Of a DNA stretch of 64,000 nt, positions 17,288 through 26,743 are shown piece after piece (within the stretch, counting starts at the first letter, position 1; every line of letters starts with the position of its first letter). The position numbers and the translations under genes were made by a program. Origin of the DNA: Sinorhizobium psoraleae (GTDB lineage: Bacteria > Pseudomonadota > Alphaproteobacteria > Rhizobiales > Rhizobiaceae). Below the pieces are notes generated by a model. The model ran no database searches and was not told the DNA's origin. It worked only from the letters and a program-made list of their open reading frames with translations. Where the stretch lies: NCBI RefSeq assembly GCF_013283645.1, contig NZ_JABEKV010000002.1:317798-381797 (forward strand), given 5' to 3'.

Positions 17288-17736
17288 TGAATGTTTTCCT
17301 TGCCGCCGAGCGTGACGCCCTGGGCCTTCAGGCGGTCTGCGACATCCTTCGGCATATACGTCTCATCGTGCTTGGCGAGCACCGTATCCGCGACGAAGAC
17401 CGGGCTATCTGCAACGAAAGCGCCTTCGGCCACGACGCCCTGTCCCTCGCGGAAAAGGTCCGGCAGGATGCCAGTATAGGTTACCGGCACCGTTCCCAGC
17501 GTGTCGGTGACATTGAAGGTGACTGTCTTACCCTCGCCACGCTTGAGCGATCCGGTCTCCACGAGACCTCCCAGACGGATGCGCGTCCCAGGCGCAAGGC
17601 TCGCCTTTTCGAGATCGCCTGGAACATAGAAGTAGGCGACCGCCTGGCTGAAGGCGAACATGACCAGGAATACGGCGGCAATCAAGAAGCTGACGCCACC
17701 GCCTATGATCGCCAGTCGTTTCTGCTTGCGTGTCAT
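17284..17736 (-). CDS. cycJ: Heme chaperone CycJ (CcmE)
   Basis: The 150-residue protein has a short basic N terminus, one signal anchor (about 8-36) and a periplasmic OB-fold domain. The covalent heme-binding histidine is His123 in [10 protein letters not shown], the CcmE signature. It carries heme in the periplasm and passes it to the CycK complex. ATG at 17736 overlaps the cycH TGA, and the long frame upstream is within cycH and not used. Length matches CcmE (about 150-160). Confidence 0.97.
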   Translation of the reverse strand: MTRKQKRLAIIGGGVSFLIAAVFLVMFAFSQAVAYFYVPGDLEKASLAPGTRIRLGGLVETGSLKRGEGKTVTFNVTDTLGTVPVTYTGILPDLFREGQGVVAEGAFVADSPVFVADTVLAKHDETYMPKDVADRLKAQGVTLGGKENIQ

Positions 17737-18878
17737 TTCTCTTCTCCGCCCGCGTCGATTCCGAGTTCGCGGCCGAGAGCCAGCAATTGCCTCCCCTCTT
17801 CTCCGGTCGCTGGGAAGGCCTTGAGCCCTTGCTGTAGAGCGTCGCGTGCCTTGTCTCTTTGATCGAGCACAACGTAGGAGCGGATCAGGCGCATCCATCC
17901 TTCGAAGTTTGCGGGATTTTCCTTCAGTTTACTCGACAGGCTGTCCACCATACCGCGGATCATGGCCTGGCGATCGCCGGCGTTCATTTGCGCGGCCGCC
18001 GCCATATCCTCGGACGTCGGGTTTGCAGGCATCGTGTTGCCGGCGGGTGCCTGACCGGCGGAGAGCTCCGCGATATGCTGGTTCACCAGCGGCAACCAGG
18101 GCGCATCGGCGGGAGAATTACCGGCAAGCTTGCGGAATGCGGCGAGCGCATCCTGCTGCTTACCTTCCTGCTTGAGGCCGAGAGCCAAGTAAAATTCCGA
18201 GCGCGGGTCATTGGGATCGAGGGCAAGCGACTTCTTCAGGGCATCCTGCGCATCGGCCGTCACCAGGCCACCGGACTGCACGATCAACGCCTCCGCATAG
18301 CCGCCGAGTCTGGCGGGCGTCGGTCCGATCAGGCGGATCGCGTGATCGTAGGCGGCAACGGCGTCCTCGACCCGGCCGCTGCGCATGTAGATCGGCGCCA
18401 GCAGGTCCCAGCCCTTGCCATCGTCCGGGTTGACCGCGAGGTGGTTCTCGGCCCTTGCAATCAGGATGTTGATGTCGTCACCGGGATTGGCAAGCCTGGC
18501 CGCAAGCGGCTGCGCCGGGACGCCCGGGCTGCCGGTCACGAGATAGAGGCAAAGCCCAACGGCGGGAAGACAGAGAAGAACGAACAGCTGCGCCACGCGG
18601 TTCGAGCGCAGACGTTTAGGGCCGCTCTCCTGGGCGGGAGCGTCGGCGGCGCTGGCCGCGAGCAGCCGGCGCGCGATCTCGGCCCTGGCGAGTTCTGCGT
18701 TCTCGCTGGTGATCAGGCCAGACTTCTGATCTCGCGTCACTTCTTCGAGTTGATCGCGATAGACCTCGATGTCATGGCTGTGGGGAGACGAAAGCGGCGC
18801 CGCTGCCCGCATCAACGGGAGAACGAGTACGACAGCGACTGCCGCCGTCAAAATAGCGACGAGGATCCAGAACAACAT
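17733..18878 (-). CDS. cycH: Cytochrome c maturation protein CycH (CcmI)
   Basis: The 381-residue protein starts with a membrane helix (2-22), a basic/acidic cytoplasmic region, a second helix (about 96-114), and a periplasmic domain with TPR-like repeats (about 145-300). CcmI proteins chaperone apocytochrome c to the heme lyase. It is the first gene of the cycHJKL operon; an AT-poor upstream region of 150 bases separates it from the preceding lipoprotein gene. Its TGA overlaps the cycJ ATG. Confidence 0.95.
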   Translation of the reverse strand: MLFWILVAILTAAVAVVLVLPLMRAAAPLSSPHSHDIEVYRDQLEEVTRDQKSGLITSENAELARAEIARRLLAASAADAPAQESGPKRLRSNRVAQLFVLLCLPAVGLCLYLVTGSPGVPAQPLAARLANPGDDINILIARAENHLAVNPDDGKGWDLLAPIYMRSGRVEDAVAAYDHAIRLIGPTPARLGGYAEALIVQSGGLVTADAQDALKKSLALDPNDPRSEFYLALGLKQEGKQQDALAAFRKLAGNSPADAPWLPLVNQHIAELSAGQAPAGNTMPANPTSEDMAAAAQMNAGDRQAMIRGMVDSLSSKLKENPANFEGWMRLIRSYVVLDQRDKARDALQQGLKAFPATGEEGRQLLALGRELGIDAGGEEK

Positions 18879-19028
18879 GCAGGGGAAATACTATGAGCCC
18901 CGTGTCATTCCAACTCGAAAACAGGCAATGACGGAGATTTGAGGCGTTTCGCCGCAAGGTGCCCCCGCGTATTTGACTGATTTGGCAGGTCGAAGATGCC
19001 GCGATCCTGCCCGGATGACACCGCTGGC

Positions 19029-19475
19029 TCAGGTCAGCGGCGTCCAGCTGCCATCAGGATTACGGCATGCGGCGCCGCGTGCCGTCGTCTGCTGCCCCTT
19101 GACGGTCACGGTGTGGCTGTATTGGCGGCAATTCTGTGAACCGACCTGATAGGGTGCCGCGGCAACGACGGAACCGCTGACGCCGCGTCCTTCCCAGACG
19201 ACGGGCTGCCCGCCCGGTGCGGCCTCCAGCGCTCGGTACTCGGCCTCTAGCGCCCTCTGCCGATCGGATTTGCCGAGGTCGATACCATCGAGGCGCGCGA
19301 TGACGCCACCCTGCAGAGCGGCGATATAGGACGTCGACGACGCACCCCGCGTCGCGGTCGCAGCAAGGCCCGAGACGGCTCCACGCTGGCCATTAGACGC
19401 AGTGCCGCAACCGGCCAGTGCGACGGCCGACGCGATGACCGCGATCCTACCGCTGGCGACAAAGGTTCGTGTCAT
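19029..19475 (-). CDS. Small outer-membrane-type lipoprotein, surface antigen family
   Basis: The 148-residue product has a lipoprotein signal: basic start, hydrophobic stretch and lipobox ALAGC about residues 18-22. A glycine-rich stretch (about residues 29-37) follows. The C-terminal part with CRQYSHTVTVKGQ and a second Cys near the end resembles the RT0821/Lpp0805 surface-antigen/17 kDa family. Its function is unknown. An alternative ATG at 19493 would add six residues. A short inverted repeat CCGCTG..CAGCGG spans its stop codon (about 19020-19041). It lies between feuQ and cycH. Confidence 0.82.
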   Translation of the reverse strand: MTRTFVASGRIAVIASAVALAGCGTASNGQRGAVSGLAATATRGASSTSYIAALQGGVIARLDGIDLGKSDRQRALEAEYRALEAAPGGQPVVWEGRGVSGSVVAAAPYQVGSQNCRQYSHTVTVKGQQTTARGAACRNPDGSWTPLT

Positions 19476-19647
19476 TACTGCGTGGTTCCTCATGATCCCC
19501 CGACAACTCAACTCACCGCCCTTTCCGCCTTCCGAACATCCGGCGACGGACAGGTGGCACCCTCGTCGATTTTCTTTTTGCACTCCCCGGCGCATCAGGC
19601 AACCATACCCTCTAAAGGCATCGGCATTTTCAGCCCCGGTGTGGCCA

Positions 19648-21033
19648 CTAAACCGCAGCCGGCAAAACGAGCTGGGCGCGCAAGCCGCCTTCGGCGCGCC
19701 GCGAGAGTTCGATCGTGCCCTGATATTCCCCGACAATCTCGTTCACGATCGAAAGTCCAAGCCCCGTGCCGGGCTTGCTTTCATCAAGCCTCTTGCCACG
19801 CTTCATTGCCAAAGCGATCTGGTCCGGGTCGAGCCCGGGACCATCGTCATCGACGTCGAGCACGATCCAGTGCCGGCCCTGATCCTTGCCGCGTACGTCC
19901 TCGGGGGCCGGCCGGACGCTCAACCAAACCTGATCGCGTGCATGCCGCGCGGCGTTTTCGAGCAAATTGCCGACCGTTTCCTCGACGTCCTGCTGTTCCA
20001 TCGCCAAAATCAATCCCTGCGGATTGATCGACAGGCTGAACTGCTTTTCGGGATTGAGTCGCCTCATCACCCGGACAAGCCGCTCAAGCGCAGGCTGGGC
20101 CTCTGTCCGCGCGAGGATCGAGCCCCGTTGCGCGGCGATGCGCGCGCGGCTCAGATAGGTTTGTACCTGGGTCTGCATCGCATCCACCTGCGTCTTCACC
20201 AGATCCCCATGAGGCACCTCTAGCACGCGCGCTTCGTTGAGCAGCACGGCGATCGGCGTCTTAAGGGAATGGGCAAGGTTGCCAACCTGCATGCGCGCCC
20301 GCTCGATGATGCGGCGATTGCTGTCGATCAGAGCGTTAACCTCGTTGGCAAGCGGCTGGATCTCGCGCGGGAACGCGCCGTCCAGGCGCTCGCTCTCGCC
20401 CGCCCGAATCTTTTCGAGCGACCGGCGCACCTGGTCGAGTGGTTTGAGGCCGAACAGAATGGTCAGCGCGTTGACGCCAAGGCCGCCGAGACCGAAGATC
20501 GATAGCGCAATGGTGAGGTTGCGGGTGAAGCGATCGATATCCGCTTCCAGCACGTCGCGATTGCCCGCGACGCGGAAGCGGGCGGCATGCCCCTGAATGT
20601 CGAGCACGACTTCGGTTTCGGCCACCTCGACCTCGTTTCCGAACGGATCCTTGGTCGTATAGAAGCGCTCGTAGCGGATATCGAAGGGAACCTCGTCGAC
20701 ACTGGCGATCGGCAGTTTGGCGGAGCCGAGTGAAGTCGACAGCAGCGGCGGCGTGTCAAATTCGCCGATCGGCTCGACAATCCAGTACCACCCCGTTTGA
20801 GGCTGGGAGAAACGCAGGTCGCCGAGTTGCGGACTTCCGGCCAGAACGGCCTTCTCGTTGACGGAAATCGAGTTGATGACGTTGTAAAGTTGCGCGCGCA
20901 GCAGATCCTGAAAACCGCGCTCCGATCCCTGCCTGTACAGGGCGGAGATAACCACTCCGATCACAACGAGGGCGACGACGGCCCAAACGGTCGAAACCGC
21001 CAGGACGCGGGCCGTGAGCGATCTAATTGCCAT
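19648..21033 (-). CDS. feuQ: Sensor histidine kinase FeuQ
   Basis: The 461-residue protein has membrane helices at about 11-33 and 173-195 around a periplasmic domain of about 140 residues, then a HAMP-like linker. The phospho-acceptor is His255 in NLAHSLKTPIAVL, and the ATPase domain shows GTGLGLSIVNEI. In S. meliloti, FeuQ is the kinase of FeuP and controls cyclic glucan export (ndvA) needed for symbiosis and low-osmolarity growth, and its activity is restrained by FeuN. The gene overlaps feuP by 11 bases. Assignment rests on the FeuN-FeuP-FeuQ order and sequence character. Confidence 0.9.
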   Translation of the reverse strand: MAIRSLTARVLAVSTVWAVVALVVIGVVISALYRQGSERGFQDLLRAQLYNVINSISVNEKAVLAGSPQLGDLRFSQPQTGWYWIVEPIGEFDTPPLLSTSLGSAKLPIASVDEVPFDIRYERFYTTKDPFGNEVEVAETEVVLDIQGHAARFRVAGNRDVLEADIDRFTRNLTIALSIFGLGGLGVNALTILFGLKPLDQVRRSLEKIRAGESERLDGAFPREIQPLANEVNALIDSNRRIIERARMQVGNLAHSLKTPIAVLLNEARVLEVPHGDLVKTQVDAMQTQVQTYLSRARIAAQRGSILARTEAQPALERLVRVMRRLNPEKQFSLSINPQGLILAMEQQDVEETVGNLLENAARHARDQVWLSVRPAPEDVRGKDQGRHWIVLDVDDDGPGLDPDQIALAMKRGKRLDESKPGTGLGLSIVNEIVGEYQGTIELSRRAEGGLRAQLVLPAAV

Positions 21034-21694
21034 TGCCGGGCGCTTGCATGCGATATCCGAGGCCGCGAACCGTTTCGATTAGGTCGTTGCCGATCTTCTT
21101 GCGCAATCGACCGATGAACACTTCGATTGTGTTGGAATCCCGGTCGAAATCCTGATCGTACATGTGCTCGACCAGCTCCGTGCGCGATACCACCTGCCCC
21201 ATGTGGTGCATCAGGTACGAAAGCAGACGGAATTCGTGCGACGTGAGCTTCAGCGGCACGCCACGGACGGTCGCCTTGGAGCCCTTGGTATCGAGCCGCA
21301 CCGGACCGCAGACGATCTCTGAACTCGCATGTCCCGCGGCACGGCGGATCAATGCCCGAATGCGGGCAAGAACTTCCTCCACATGGAAGGGCTTGGCGAC
21401 GTAGTCATCGGCGCCGGCGTCGATACCGGCCACCTTGTCGCTCCAGCGGTCGCGGGCAGTCAGGATCAGGACCGGCATGGTCTTGCCGTCGCCGCGCCAT
21501 TTCTCGAGGACCGTGATACCGTCCATTTCCGGCAGACCGATATCGAGGATCACTGCATCATAAGGTTCTGCATCGCCAAGATAGTGGCCCTCTTCACCGT
21601 CGAAGGCCTGGTCGACGACGTAGCCGGCTTCTTTCAATGCGTCGGCCAGTTGCCTGTTCAGGTTGGCGTCGTCCTCGACTATCAGAATGCGCAT
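21023..21694 (-). CDS. feuP: OmpR-family response regulator FeuP
   Basis: The 223-residue product has a receiver domain with Asp8, Asp9, phospho-acceptor Asp51 and a conserved Lys near 101. The winged-helix DNA-binding domain includes SHEFRLLSYLMHH and DSNTIEVFIGRLRKKI. FeuP is the FeuQ partner and activates genes for cyclic glucan export in S. meliloti. It begins 41 bases after feuN and overlaps feuQ by 11 bases, so the three genes form one operon. Confidence 0.93.
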   Translation of the reverse strand: MRILIVEDDANLNRQLADALKEAGYVVDQAFDGEEGHYLGDAEPYDAVILDIGLPEMDGITVLEKWRGDGKTMPVLILTARDRWSDKVAGIDAGADDYVAKPFHVEEVLARIRALIRRAAGHASSEIVCGPVRLDTKGSKATVRGVPLKLTSHEFRLLSYLMHHMGQVVSRTELVEHMYDQDFDRDSNTIEVFIGRLRKKIGNDLIETVRGLGYRMQAPGNGN

Positions 21695-21735
21695 CTGCGT
21701 TCATTTCCCTTGCTCGTAGGTCACCCGCAAGCGGC

Positions 21736-21987
21736 CTACATCGGCACTTTCACCGTTACCTTCTTCGGCCGCCCACCGTTACCCGGGATGAGCACCGTGA
21801 TCACGCACTGACCGTCGGATGTCGGCTGGGCGGAGAGCAGTTCTCCACCCGTCTCGGCAACCACTTGCGCGGCGGCGGCACTGCAATCGCCAGCCGCGCG
21901 GACAACAGCCGAAGGCATGTTGATGACGGGCGGCGAGAAGCCCGCGAGACCTGCGGCAAGCGCGGCGATGATCACTGGTGAAGACAT
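21736..21987 (-). CDS. feuN: FeuN, small periplasmic modulator of FeuQ (PepSY-like)
   Basis: This 83-residue protein has an N-terminal signal segment (about 1-17). The mature part has two cysteines (CSAAAAQVVAETGGELLSA and QCVITV) and a C-terminal beta-rich stretch ending KVTVKVPM, a PepSY-like layout. In S. meliloti a protein of this size encoded just upstream of feuP, FeuN, acts in the periplasm as a negative modulator of FeuQ, and its loss is detrimental unless feuP or feuQ is inactive. Position as first gene of feuNPQ and size support the name. The cysteines could form one disulfide. Confidence 0.88.
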   Translation of the reverse strand: MSSPVIIAALAAGLAGFSPPVINMPSAVVRAAGDCSAAAAQVVAETGGELLSAQPTSDGQCVITVLIPGNGGRPKKVTVKVPM

Positions 21988-22567
21988 GAACGCACTTTCG
22001 ACTTGGGAAGCATCATGGCAAAATCATTAACCGATACAGGCTGAATGGCAAATGAATGTCGGATCCTGAGGCCGTGCAGCATATACCAGAAAAACGACCA
22101 TAGATTGCAACGATTCCTCCGGCCGCGAAAGATTGCCCGGCGTGACCGGCGCCGCTTGTCGCCGATTGTCACATCAAGTGGTTTGCCAGCGACTGAACGT
22201 AGCCACCTCATTGAAAGGGCAGGAACGCTGCGCTTTAGCCGCCGTGGATTCGCGATTCTTCCGAGTCGCTTACGATCGTTTTTTCACGAATTGAGTCCGA
22301 TCTTTCAGAAGTTGCGTCAGCGAATTTTGAATGCGAGTTCGTGTCTTCGCCGAGGGACCGGAAAAGCGTCATTTCCCCATGCCCACGACCAGCTTTGATC
22401 CGGCGATTCTTCGTCGAAGGCCGGCAGGACAAATTTGTGGATCAGCCGGAGATTAATCGATTTAAAGATTTTTCAATCGTTTAAGTGATTTAAACCACTG
22501 ATTTACATCGCATTTATGATGTGAAATGGTTTTGCATCCTTGAACCGTAACGAACCAGGAGAAACGG
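21988..22567. other. Intergenic region upstream of feuN and of a small gene
   Basis: This gap of 580 bases separates the divergent feuN operon and a 46-residue gene. The segment from about 22440 to 22545 is strongly AT-rich (many TTTAAA-type words) and is the likely promoter of the small gene. The remaining frames across the gap have no ribosome site or family resemblance. I see no repeat here. Confidence 0.5.
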
Positions 22568-22708
22568 ATGCAGACGTTCGCGAACAAACAGCCCGCACCA
22601 CCGCAATCCAGGATTCCGCAATCGCTTCTAGATCGCTTCGAGAACGAGTGGCGCGAGATGCGCACGGTTGGCGAACCTGCACCAAAGCCCGTTACGCCTG
22701 CAGAATGA
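22568..22708 (+). CDS. Small conserved-type hypothetical protein, 46 residues
   Basis: An ATG at 22568 is preceded by AGGAGAAACGG (an AGGAG core eight bases before the start) and an AT-rich promoter-like region. The frame encodes 46 residues, begins MQTFANKQPAPPQSRIPQS, and contains an amphipathic segment LLDRFENEWREMRT before a proline-rich tail and the TGA at 22706. It has no membrane segment or signal peptide. The proline-flanked helix suggests a small interaction protein, but no family is recognised. Confidence 0.6.
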   Translation: MQTFANKQPAPPQSRIPQSLLDRFENEWREMRTVGEPAPKPVTPAE

Positions 22709-22847
22709 TACCCTGCACCGCTGAGGCGAATGCCGTTCGTCCAGCGGTGCCACACTTTGAAAAACGGCGGCGGAACGCTTCCTGGCGTCGACGACAGGGC
22801 CGTCGCGGCCTTTTTGTCAATCCGCAATTCCATGCTACTCTTCCACC

Positions 22848-23183
22848 ATGCTGACCGAAGAGATCGAAAAGCTGGCGCTCAGTCTGCCGGGAACGCAAGA
22901 GAATGCCCATTTCGGAACGCGGGATTTTCGCGTGGGCAAGCGGATTTTCATGACCCTGCCGGAGGCGGGCCGCGCGGTCTTCAAGTTCACGCCCGATCAG
23001 CAGCGCATGTTATTGGAAATGGAGCCCGGAGTTTGCGCCGCGGTCCCCGGCGGCTGGGGAGCGCGCGGCTGGACGTCGTTCTATTTCGTCGACGCTGACG
23101 AAGAGCTTATCCGGCAGTCCATGGAAACCGCGTGGCGCAACGTCGCACCGAAGAGCCTCGTGAAGAAAAACGGCGGCGTTTGA
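22848..23183 (+). CDS. MmcQ/YjbR family protein
   Basis: The 111-residue product contains the YjbR/CyaY-like fold signatures: a leading helix, LPGTQENAHFGTRDFRVGKRIF, a central KFTPDQQRMLLE segment and GWGARGWTSFYF. MmcQ/YjbR proteins have a double-wing DNA-binding-like fold; no biochemical role is established for most of them. Length matches the family (about 115). It stands alone between the small gene at 22568 and a convergent UPF0260 gene. Confidence 0.9.
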   Translation: MLTEEIEKLALSLPGTQENAHFGTRDFRVGKRIFMTLPEAGRAVFKFTPDQQRMLLEMEPGVCAAVPGGWGARGWTSFYFVDADEELIRQSMETAWRNVAPKSLVKKNGGV

Positions 23184-23237
23184 CGGGACCGCATTCTGCG
23201 CCGCCCCTCCACCTGAGCAACAACTCTTAGCGCCAAC

Positions 23238-23705
23238 TCAGCGGGCGGTTTCCAATCCCACTTCCAGCGGCCAGGTAACCAGGTAGTCTTCGTAATCTTC
23301 AACATCGATGCCGTCTTCCGCGACAGTGCGTCCGCGTACCGATATTCCTGCCGCATGGACGGTTTCCGGGTCGCCGGAAACGAGCGGATGCCACCAGTAG
23401 AGATCCCTCCCCTCGCCGATCAGTCGATAGGCGCAGGTCGGCGGCAGCCATGAGATCTCATGCACAACCTTCGGTGTCAGCTGGATGCAATCCGGTACGG
23501 TCGCCTGCCGGTTGTCGTAATCCTTGCAACGACAGCTTCCACCATCGAGCAGCGTGCACCGGATCGACGTCCAGGCGATCTCGCCCGTATCCCAATCCTC
23601 GAGCTTGTTCAGGCAACAGAGCCCGCAGCCGTCGCAGAGGCTTTCCCACTCGGCATTGCTCATTTCTTCAAGGCTTTTGGTTTTCCAGAAAGGCATTTCG
23701 CCCAT
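23238..23705 (-). CDS. YcgN/UPF0260 family cysteine-cluster protein
   Basis: The product of about 155 residues has the UPF0260 cysteine pattern: [19 protein letters not shown] near the N terminus, then CRCKDY, PDC and PTCAYR. This arrangement suggests a metal or iron-sulfur site, but no activity is established. The WWHPLVSGD segment is also typical. Several starts are close together: ATG at 23708, 23705 and 23696. Family N termini (M-x-E-M-P-F-W) favour 23705. It is convergent with the YjbR gene and divergent from the penicillin-binding protein gene. Confidence 0.9.
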   Translation of the reverse strand: MGEMPFWKTKSLEEMSNAEWESLCDGCGLCCLNKLEDWDTGEIAWTSIRCTLLDGGSCRCKDYDNRQATVPDCIQLTPKVVHEISWLPPTCAYRLIGEGRDLYWWHPLVSGDPETVHAAGISVRGRTVAEDGIDVEDYEDYLVTWPLEVGLETAR

Positions 23706-23739
23706 CATGTCACACTTTCGTCTGTTCCCATGCCGACAT

Positions 23740-23765
23740 GGAACATTTACAGAAAATTGCCGGTT
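23740..23765 (+). promoter_or_regulatory. Candidate extracytoplasmic-sigma (RpoE2/EcfG-like) promoter of the PBP gene
   Basis: GGAAC at 23740-23744 is followed after exactly 17 bases by GGTT at 23762-23765. The RpoE2/EcfG consensus is GGAAC-N16-17-CGTT, so one base differs. The expected start point is near 23772, fifteen bases before the ATG at 23787. Confidence 0.4.
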
Positions 23766-23786
23766 TTTTAAGGCCGGCAGCACGAT

Positions 23787-26066
23787 ATGCAAGTAGATTG
23801 GAAATTCGCCCCGTGCAAATATCGTTGTGGGGCAGTCAACCTTCGGGACAAGAACGCCGTGCGGGAACCGAGGAAAGAGGACAACCGGCCGAAGAGGCGA
23901 CACACCTTTCTCAGAATCGATTCCTGGATCGACTCGACGGTGTGGAATGCCGGATTCCGGCTGGCCGAATGGTGGGAAGAGACGACCATCTTCTTCCGGC
24001 GCTTTCGCATGCGCGGCTGGAAAAGGGCACTTTTCGAAGTGCTTGGAGAAACGGCGACGTGGGGGACGGCGGGTTCCGTGCTGATGCTGGCCTTGGCCTT
24101 GCCCGCTTTCGAGGAAACCAAAGGCAATTGGCGCGCCCAAAGCGACTTTGCCGTTACCTTCCTCGACCGCTACGGCAGTGAGATCGGCCACCGCGGCATC
24201 ATCCATGAGGACTCCGTTCCGATCGACGAACTGCCGGATCATCTTATCAAGGCCGTTCTCGCCACCGAGGATCGGCGTTTCTTCGATCACTGGGGCATCG
24301 ATTTTCTGGGCCTGGCACGAGCCATGACCGAGAACGCCCGAGCAGGCGGCGTGGTCCAGGGCGGCTCGACGCTTACCCAGCAGCTTGCCAAGAACCTGTT
24401 CCTGTCGAACGAACGCACGATCGAGCGCAAGATCAAGGAGGCCTTCCTCGCCGTGTGGCTGGAATGCAACCTTTCAAAGAAGGAAATCCTGCGCCTCTAC
24501 CTCGACCGCGCCTATATGGGCGGCGGCACCTTCGGAGCAGCGGCGGCCGCGCAGTTCTATTTCGGCAAGGCGATCACCGATGTCAATCTCGCCGAATCCG
24601 CCATGCTTGCCGGTCTCTTCAAGGCGCCGGCCCGCTATGCGCCGCATGTGAACCTGCCGGCAGCACGCGGGCGCGCCAACGAGGTTCTCACCAACATGGT
24701 CCAGGGCGGCCTGATGACCGAGGGCCAAGTGATTGCCGCCCGCCTCACGCCTGCAACGGTGATCGACCGCGCCCAGGTGAAGGCTCCCGACTTCTTCCTC
24801 GACTGGGCTTTTGACGAAGTGCAGCGCATTGCCGCGCCCTTCGCGCAGCACTCGCTTATCGTGCGCACGACGATCGACATGGGTCTGCAACACGCAGCCG
24901 AGGATTCGGTCGAGTCGAGCCTTCGGCAGTATGGCGAAAGCTACAATGTGAAGCAGGGCGCCCTCGTCATGGTGGAAAACGGCGGTGCCGTACGTGCCAT
25001 GGTCGGCGGCCGCGACTATGGCGAAAGCCAGTTCAATCGCGCAACCCGGGCACTGCGGCAGCCGGGCTCCTCCTTCAAGGTCTATACCTACGCTGCGGCG
25101 ATGGAAAAGGGTATGACGCCGGAGACGGTGGTCGTCGACGCGCCAATCACGTGGCGCGGCTGGTCACCGCAGAACTACGCCCGCAAGTATGCCGGCCGCG
25201 TCACCTTGATGAATGCGCTGGCGAGATCAATCAACACCGTGCCTGTCCGTCTGGCCAAGGACAAGCTCGGCACCGAGATCATCGCCGCCACCGCGAAGAG
25301 GATGGGTGTCGAAACACCTATCCGCACCGACAAGACCATGCCGCTCGGCACCTCGGAGGTGACCGTGCTCGACCAGGCGACCGCCTACGCTGTCTTTCCT
25401 GCGGGCGGCCTGCAGTCGCGACGTCACGGCATCAGCCAGATTCTCAACTATGACGGCGACATTCTTTATGATTTCGGCCGCGATGCACCGCCGGCGCGAC
25501 GGGTCTTGAGTGAGCAAGCGGTCTCATCGATGAATCGCATTCTCACCCAGATTCCAGTGATAGGGACAGCACGGCGGGCGGCCCTCGACAACGGCATCGT
25601 TACCGGCGGAAAAACCGGGACCACGCAGGCCTACCGCGATGCCTGGTTCATCGGTTTCACCGGCGACTACACGACCGCTGTCTGGTTCGGCAATGACGAC
25701 TATACGTCGACCGACGAGATGACGGGCGGCTCCCTGCCGGCGATGACCTTCAAACGGCTGATGGATTATGCCGAACAGGGCATCGAGCATCGCGCGATCC
25801 CCGGCATCGACAACCCGCTTCCCGACGCGACCAAGGAGCCGGAAGCCGTGGCGGATGCCAAGCCCGATGAAAATGCACTTCCGCCGCTTGTTCGCCCTCG
25901 CTCTCTCTCCGCCGAGGTGACCAGGCTATTGAAAGCGATCGGCGCAACGTTCGAAAAAGCCTCCCCGCTCAAAGCACCCGACAAGAGCTCCGGCAGGGTC
26001 GCAGTCCTCGATACGCCGACGGACAATCCCCCGAACCGCGTTACGACGAGTGCCACAAGCAATTGA
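23787..26066 (+). CDS. Class A penicillin-binding protein (transglycosylase/transpeptidase)
   Basis: The 759-residue protein has a basic cytoplasmic N terminus, one membrane anchor (about 94-107), a GT51 glycosyltransferase domain with the catalytic [10 protein letters not shown] (Glu161) and [13 protein letters not shown] (192-204), and a transpeptidase domain. The transpeptidase shows SxxK at Ser428-Lys431 (PGSSFK), a SIN motif (ARSINTVPV) and KTGT at 609-612. It polymerises and crosslinks peptidoglycan. The C-terminal 110 residues are low-complexity and polar. GTG at 23859 is an alternative start. An extracytoplasmic-sigma-like promoter sits just upstream, which may tie it to stress. Confidence 0.95.
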   Translation: MQVDWKFAPCKYRCGAVNLRDKNAVREPRKEDNRPKRRHTFLRIDSWIDSTVWNAGFRLAEWWEETTIFFRRFRMRGWKRALFEVLGETATWGTAGSVLMLALALPAFEETKGNWRAQSDFAVTFLDRYGSEIGHRGIIHEDSVPIDELPDHLIKAVLATEDRRFFDHWGIDFLGLARAMTENARAGGVVQGGSTLTQQLAKNLFLSNERTIERKIKEAFLAVWLECNLSKKEILRLYLDRAYMGGGTFGAAAAAQFYFGKAITDVNLAESAMLAGLFKAPARYAPHVNLPAARGRANEVLTNMVQGGLMTEGQVIAARLTPATVIDRAQVKAPDFFLDWAFDEVQRIAAPFAQHSLIVRTTIDMGLQHAAEDSVESSLRQYGESYNVKQGALVMVENGGAVRAMVGGRDYGESQFNRATRALRQPGSSFKVYTYAAAMEKGMTPETVVVDAPITWRGWSPQNYARKYAGRVTLMNALARSINTVPVRLAKDKLGTEIIAATAKRMGVETPIRTDKTMPLGTSEVTVLDQATAYAVFPAGGLQSRRHGISQILNYDGDILYDFGRDAPPARRVLSEQAVSSMNRILTQIPVIGTARRAALDNGIVTGGKTGTTQAYRDAWFIGFTGDYTTAVWFGNDDYTSTDEMTGGSLPAMTFKRLMDYAEQGIEHRAIPGIDNPLPDATKEPEAVADAKPDENALPPLVRPRSLSAEVTRLLKAIGATFEKASPLKAPDKSSGRVAVLDTPTDNPPNRVTTSATSN

Positions 26067-26155
26067 CTTTGCGGCTATAAATTCGTTCCTTGACGAATGA
26101 AGATCATGCCGCATGGCTTTCGCAAACTGCCAGGCAAACGAGATAGAGCCGCTCC

Positions 26156-26743
26156 TTGTTTCGCATCCCCCTCCTTGTCGCTCTTGCTCTGATCGTCGCC
26201 TTCGGCGGCGGAATCACCTCGGCTGTCTGGGCGCTGAAGGCGACCGTCGGCTTCGGCTCGATTGCGATCGGTCCCTGGGTCGCGTTCCCCGAGGCGCAGA
26301 CCGCCTCGGCGGACCCCTACGCAAAGGCGCACCGCGCCCGGGCCGGCGAGTTGCTCTTTGGCGGCGCAGAAGGGCTGATCTTCACGGCTGCAACCGACGA
26401 CAGCGGTGCCCGCCTGTCGGCCAACTGCTCCTACGATATCTCGGGCATCACGCCGCCTGCCCGTTTTTGGAGCCTCTATGCGACGACCTCCGAAGGGGCA
26501 ACCTTGCGGCCCGGCCCGGATCTGCCGTCGGCAGTAAACTCCTGGACTGTGCTGCGCGCTGAAGACAGCAGTTTCGTCGTTCACGTTTCGCCGGTCGCTC
26601 ACCCGGAAAATTGGCTCGCGATCCGCCACCGCGGCAGCTTTAAACTCGTGCTGACCCTCCTCGATACACCGACGGCCGGCTCGTCCGGGTTGATCGATCT
26701 TGCAATGCCGAAAATCGTCAAGACGGGATGTGAAAATGCGTAG
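26156..26743 (+). CDS. DUF1214 domain protein
   Basis: The 195-residue product begins at a TTG (26156) followed by one hydrophobic segment (about 3-24), a signal anchor or signal peptide. The remainder is a beta-rich domain with FPEAQTASADPYAKAHRARAG, ANCSYDISG and ENWLAIRHRG, which resembles DUF1214 (PF06742). In many bacteria DUF1254 and DUF1214 lie in one polypeptide; here they are split into two genes. The end overlaps the DUF1254 gene by eight bases. No activity is known. Confidence 0.82.
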   Translation: MFRIPLLVALALIVAFGGGITSAVWALKATVGFGSIAIGPWVAFPEAQTASADPYAKAHRARAGELLFGGAEGLIFTAATDDSGARLSANCSYDISGITPPARFWSLYATTSEGATLRPGPDLPSAVNSWTVLRAEDSSFVVHVSPVAHPENWLAIRHRGSFKLVLTLLDTPTAGSSGLIDLAMPKIVKTGCENA

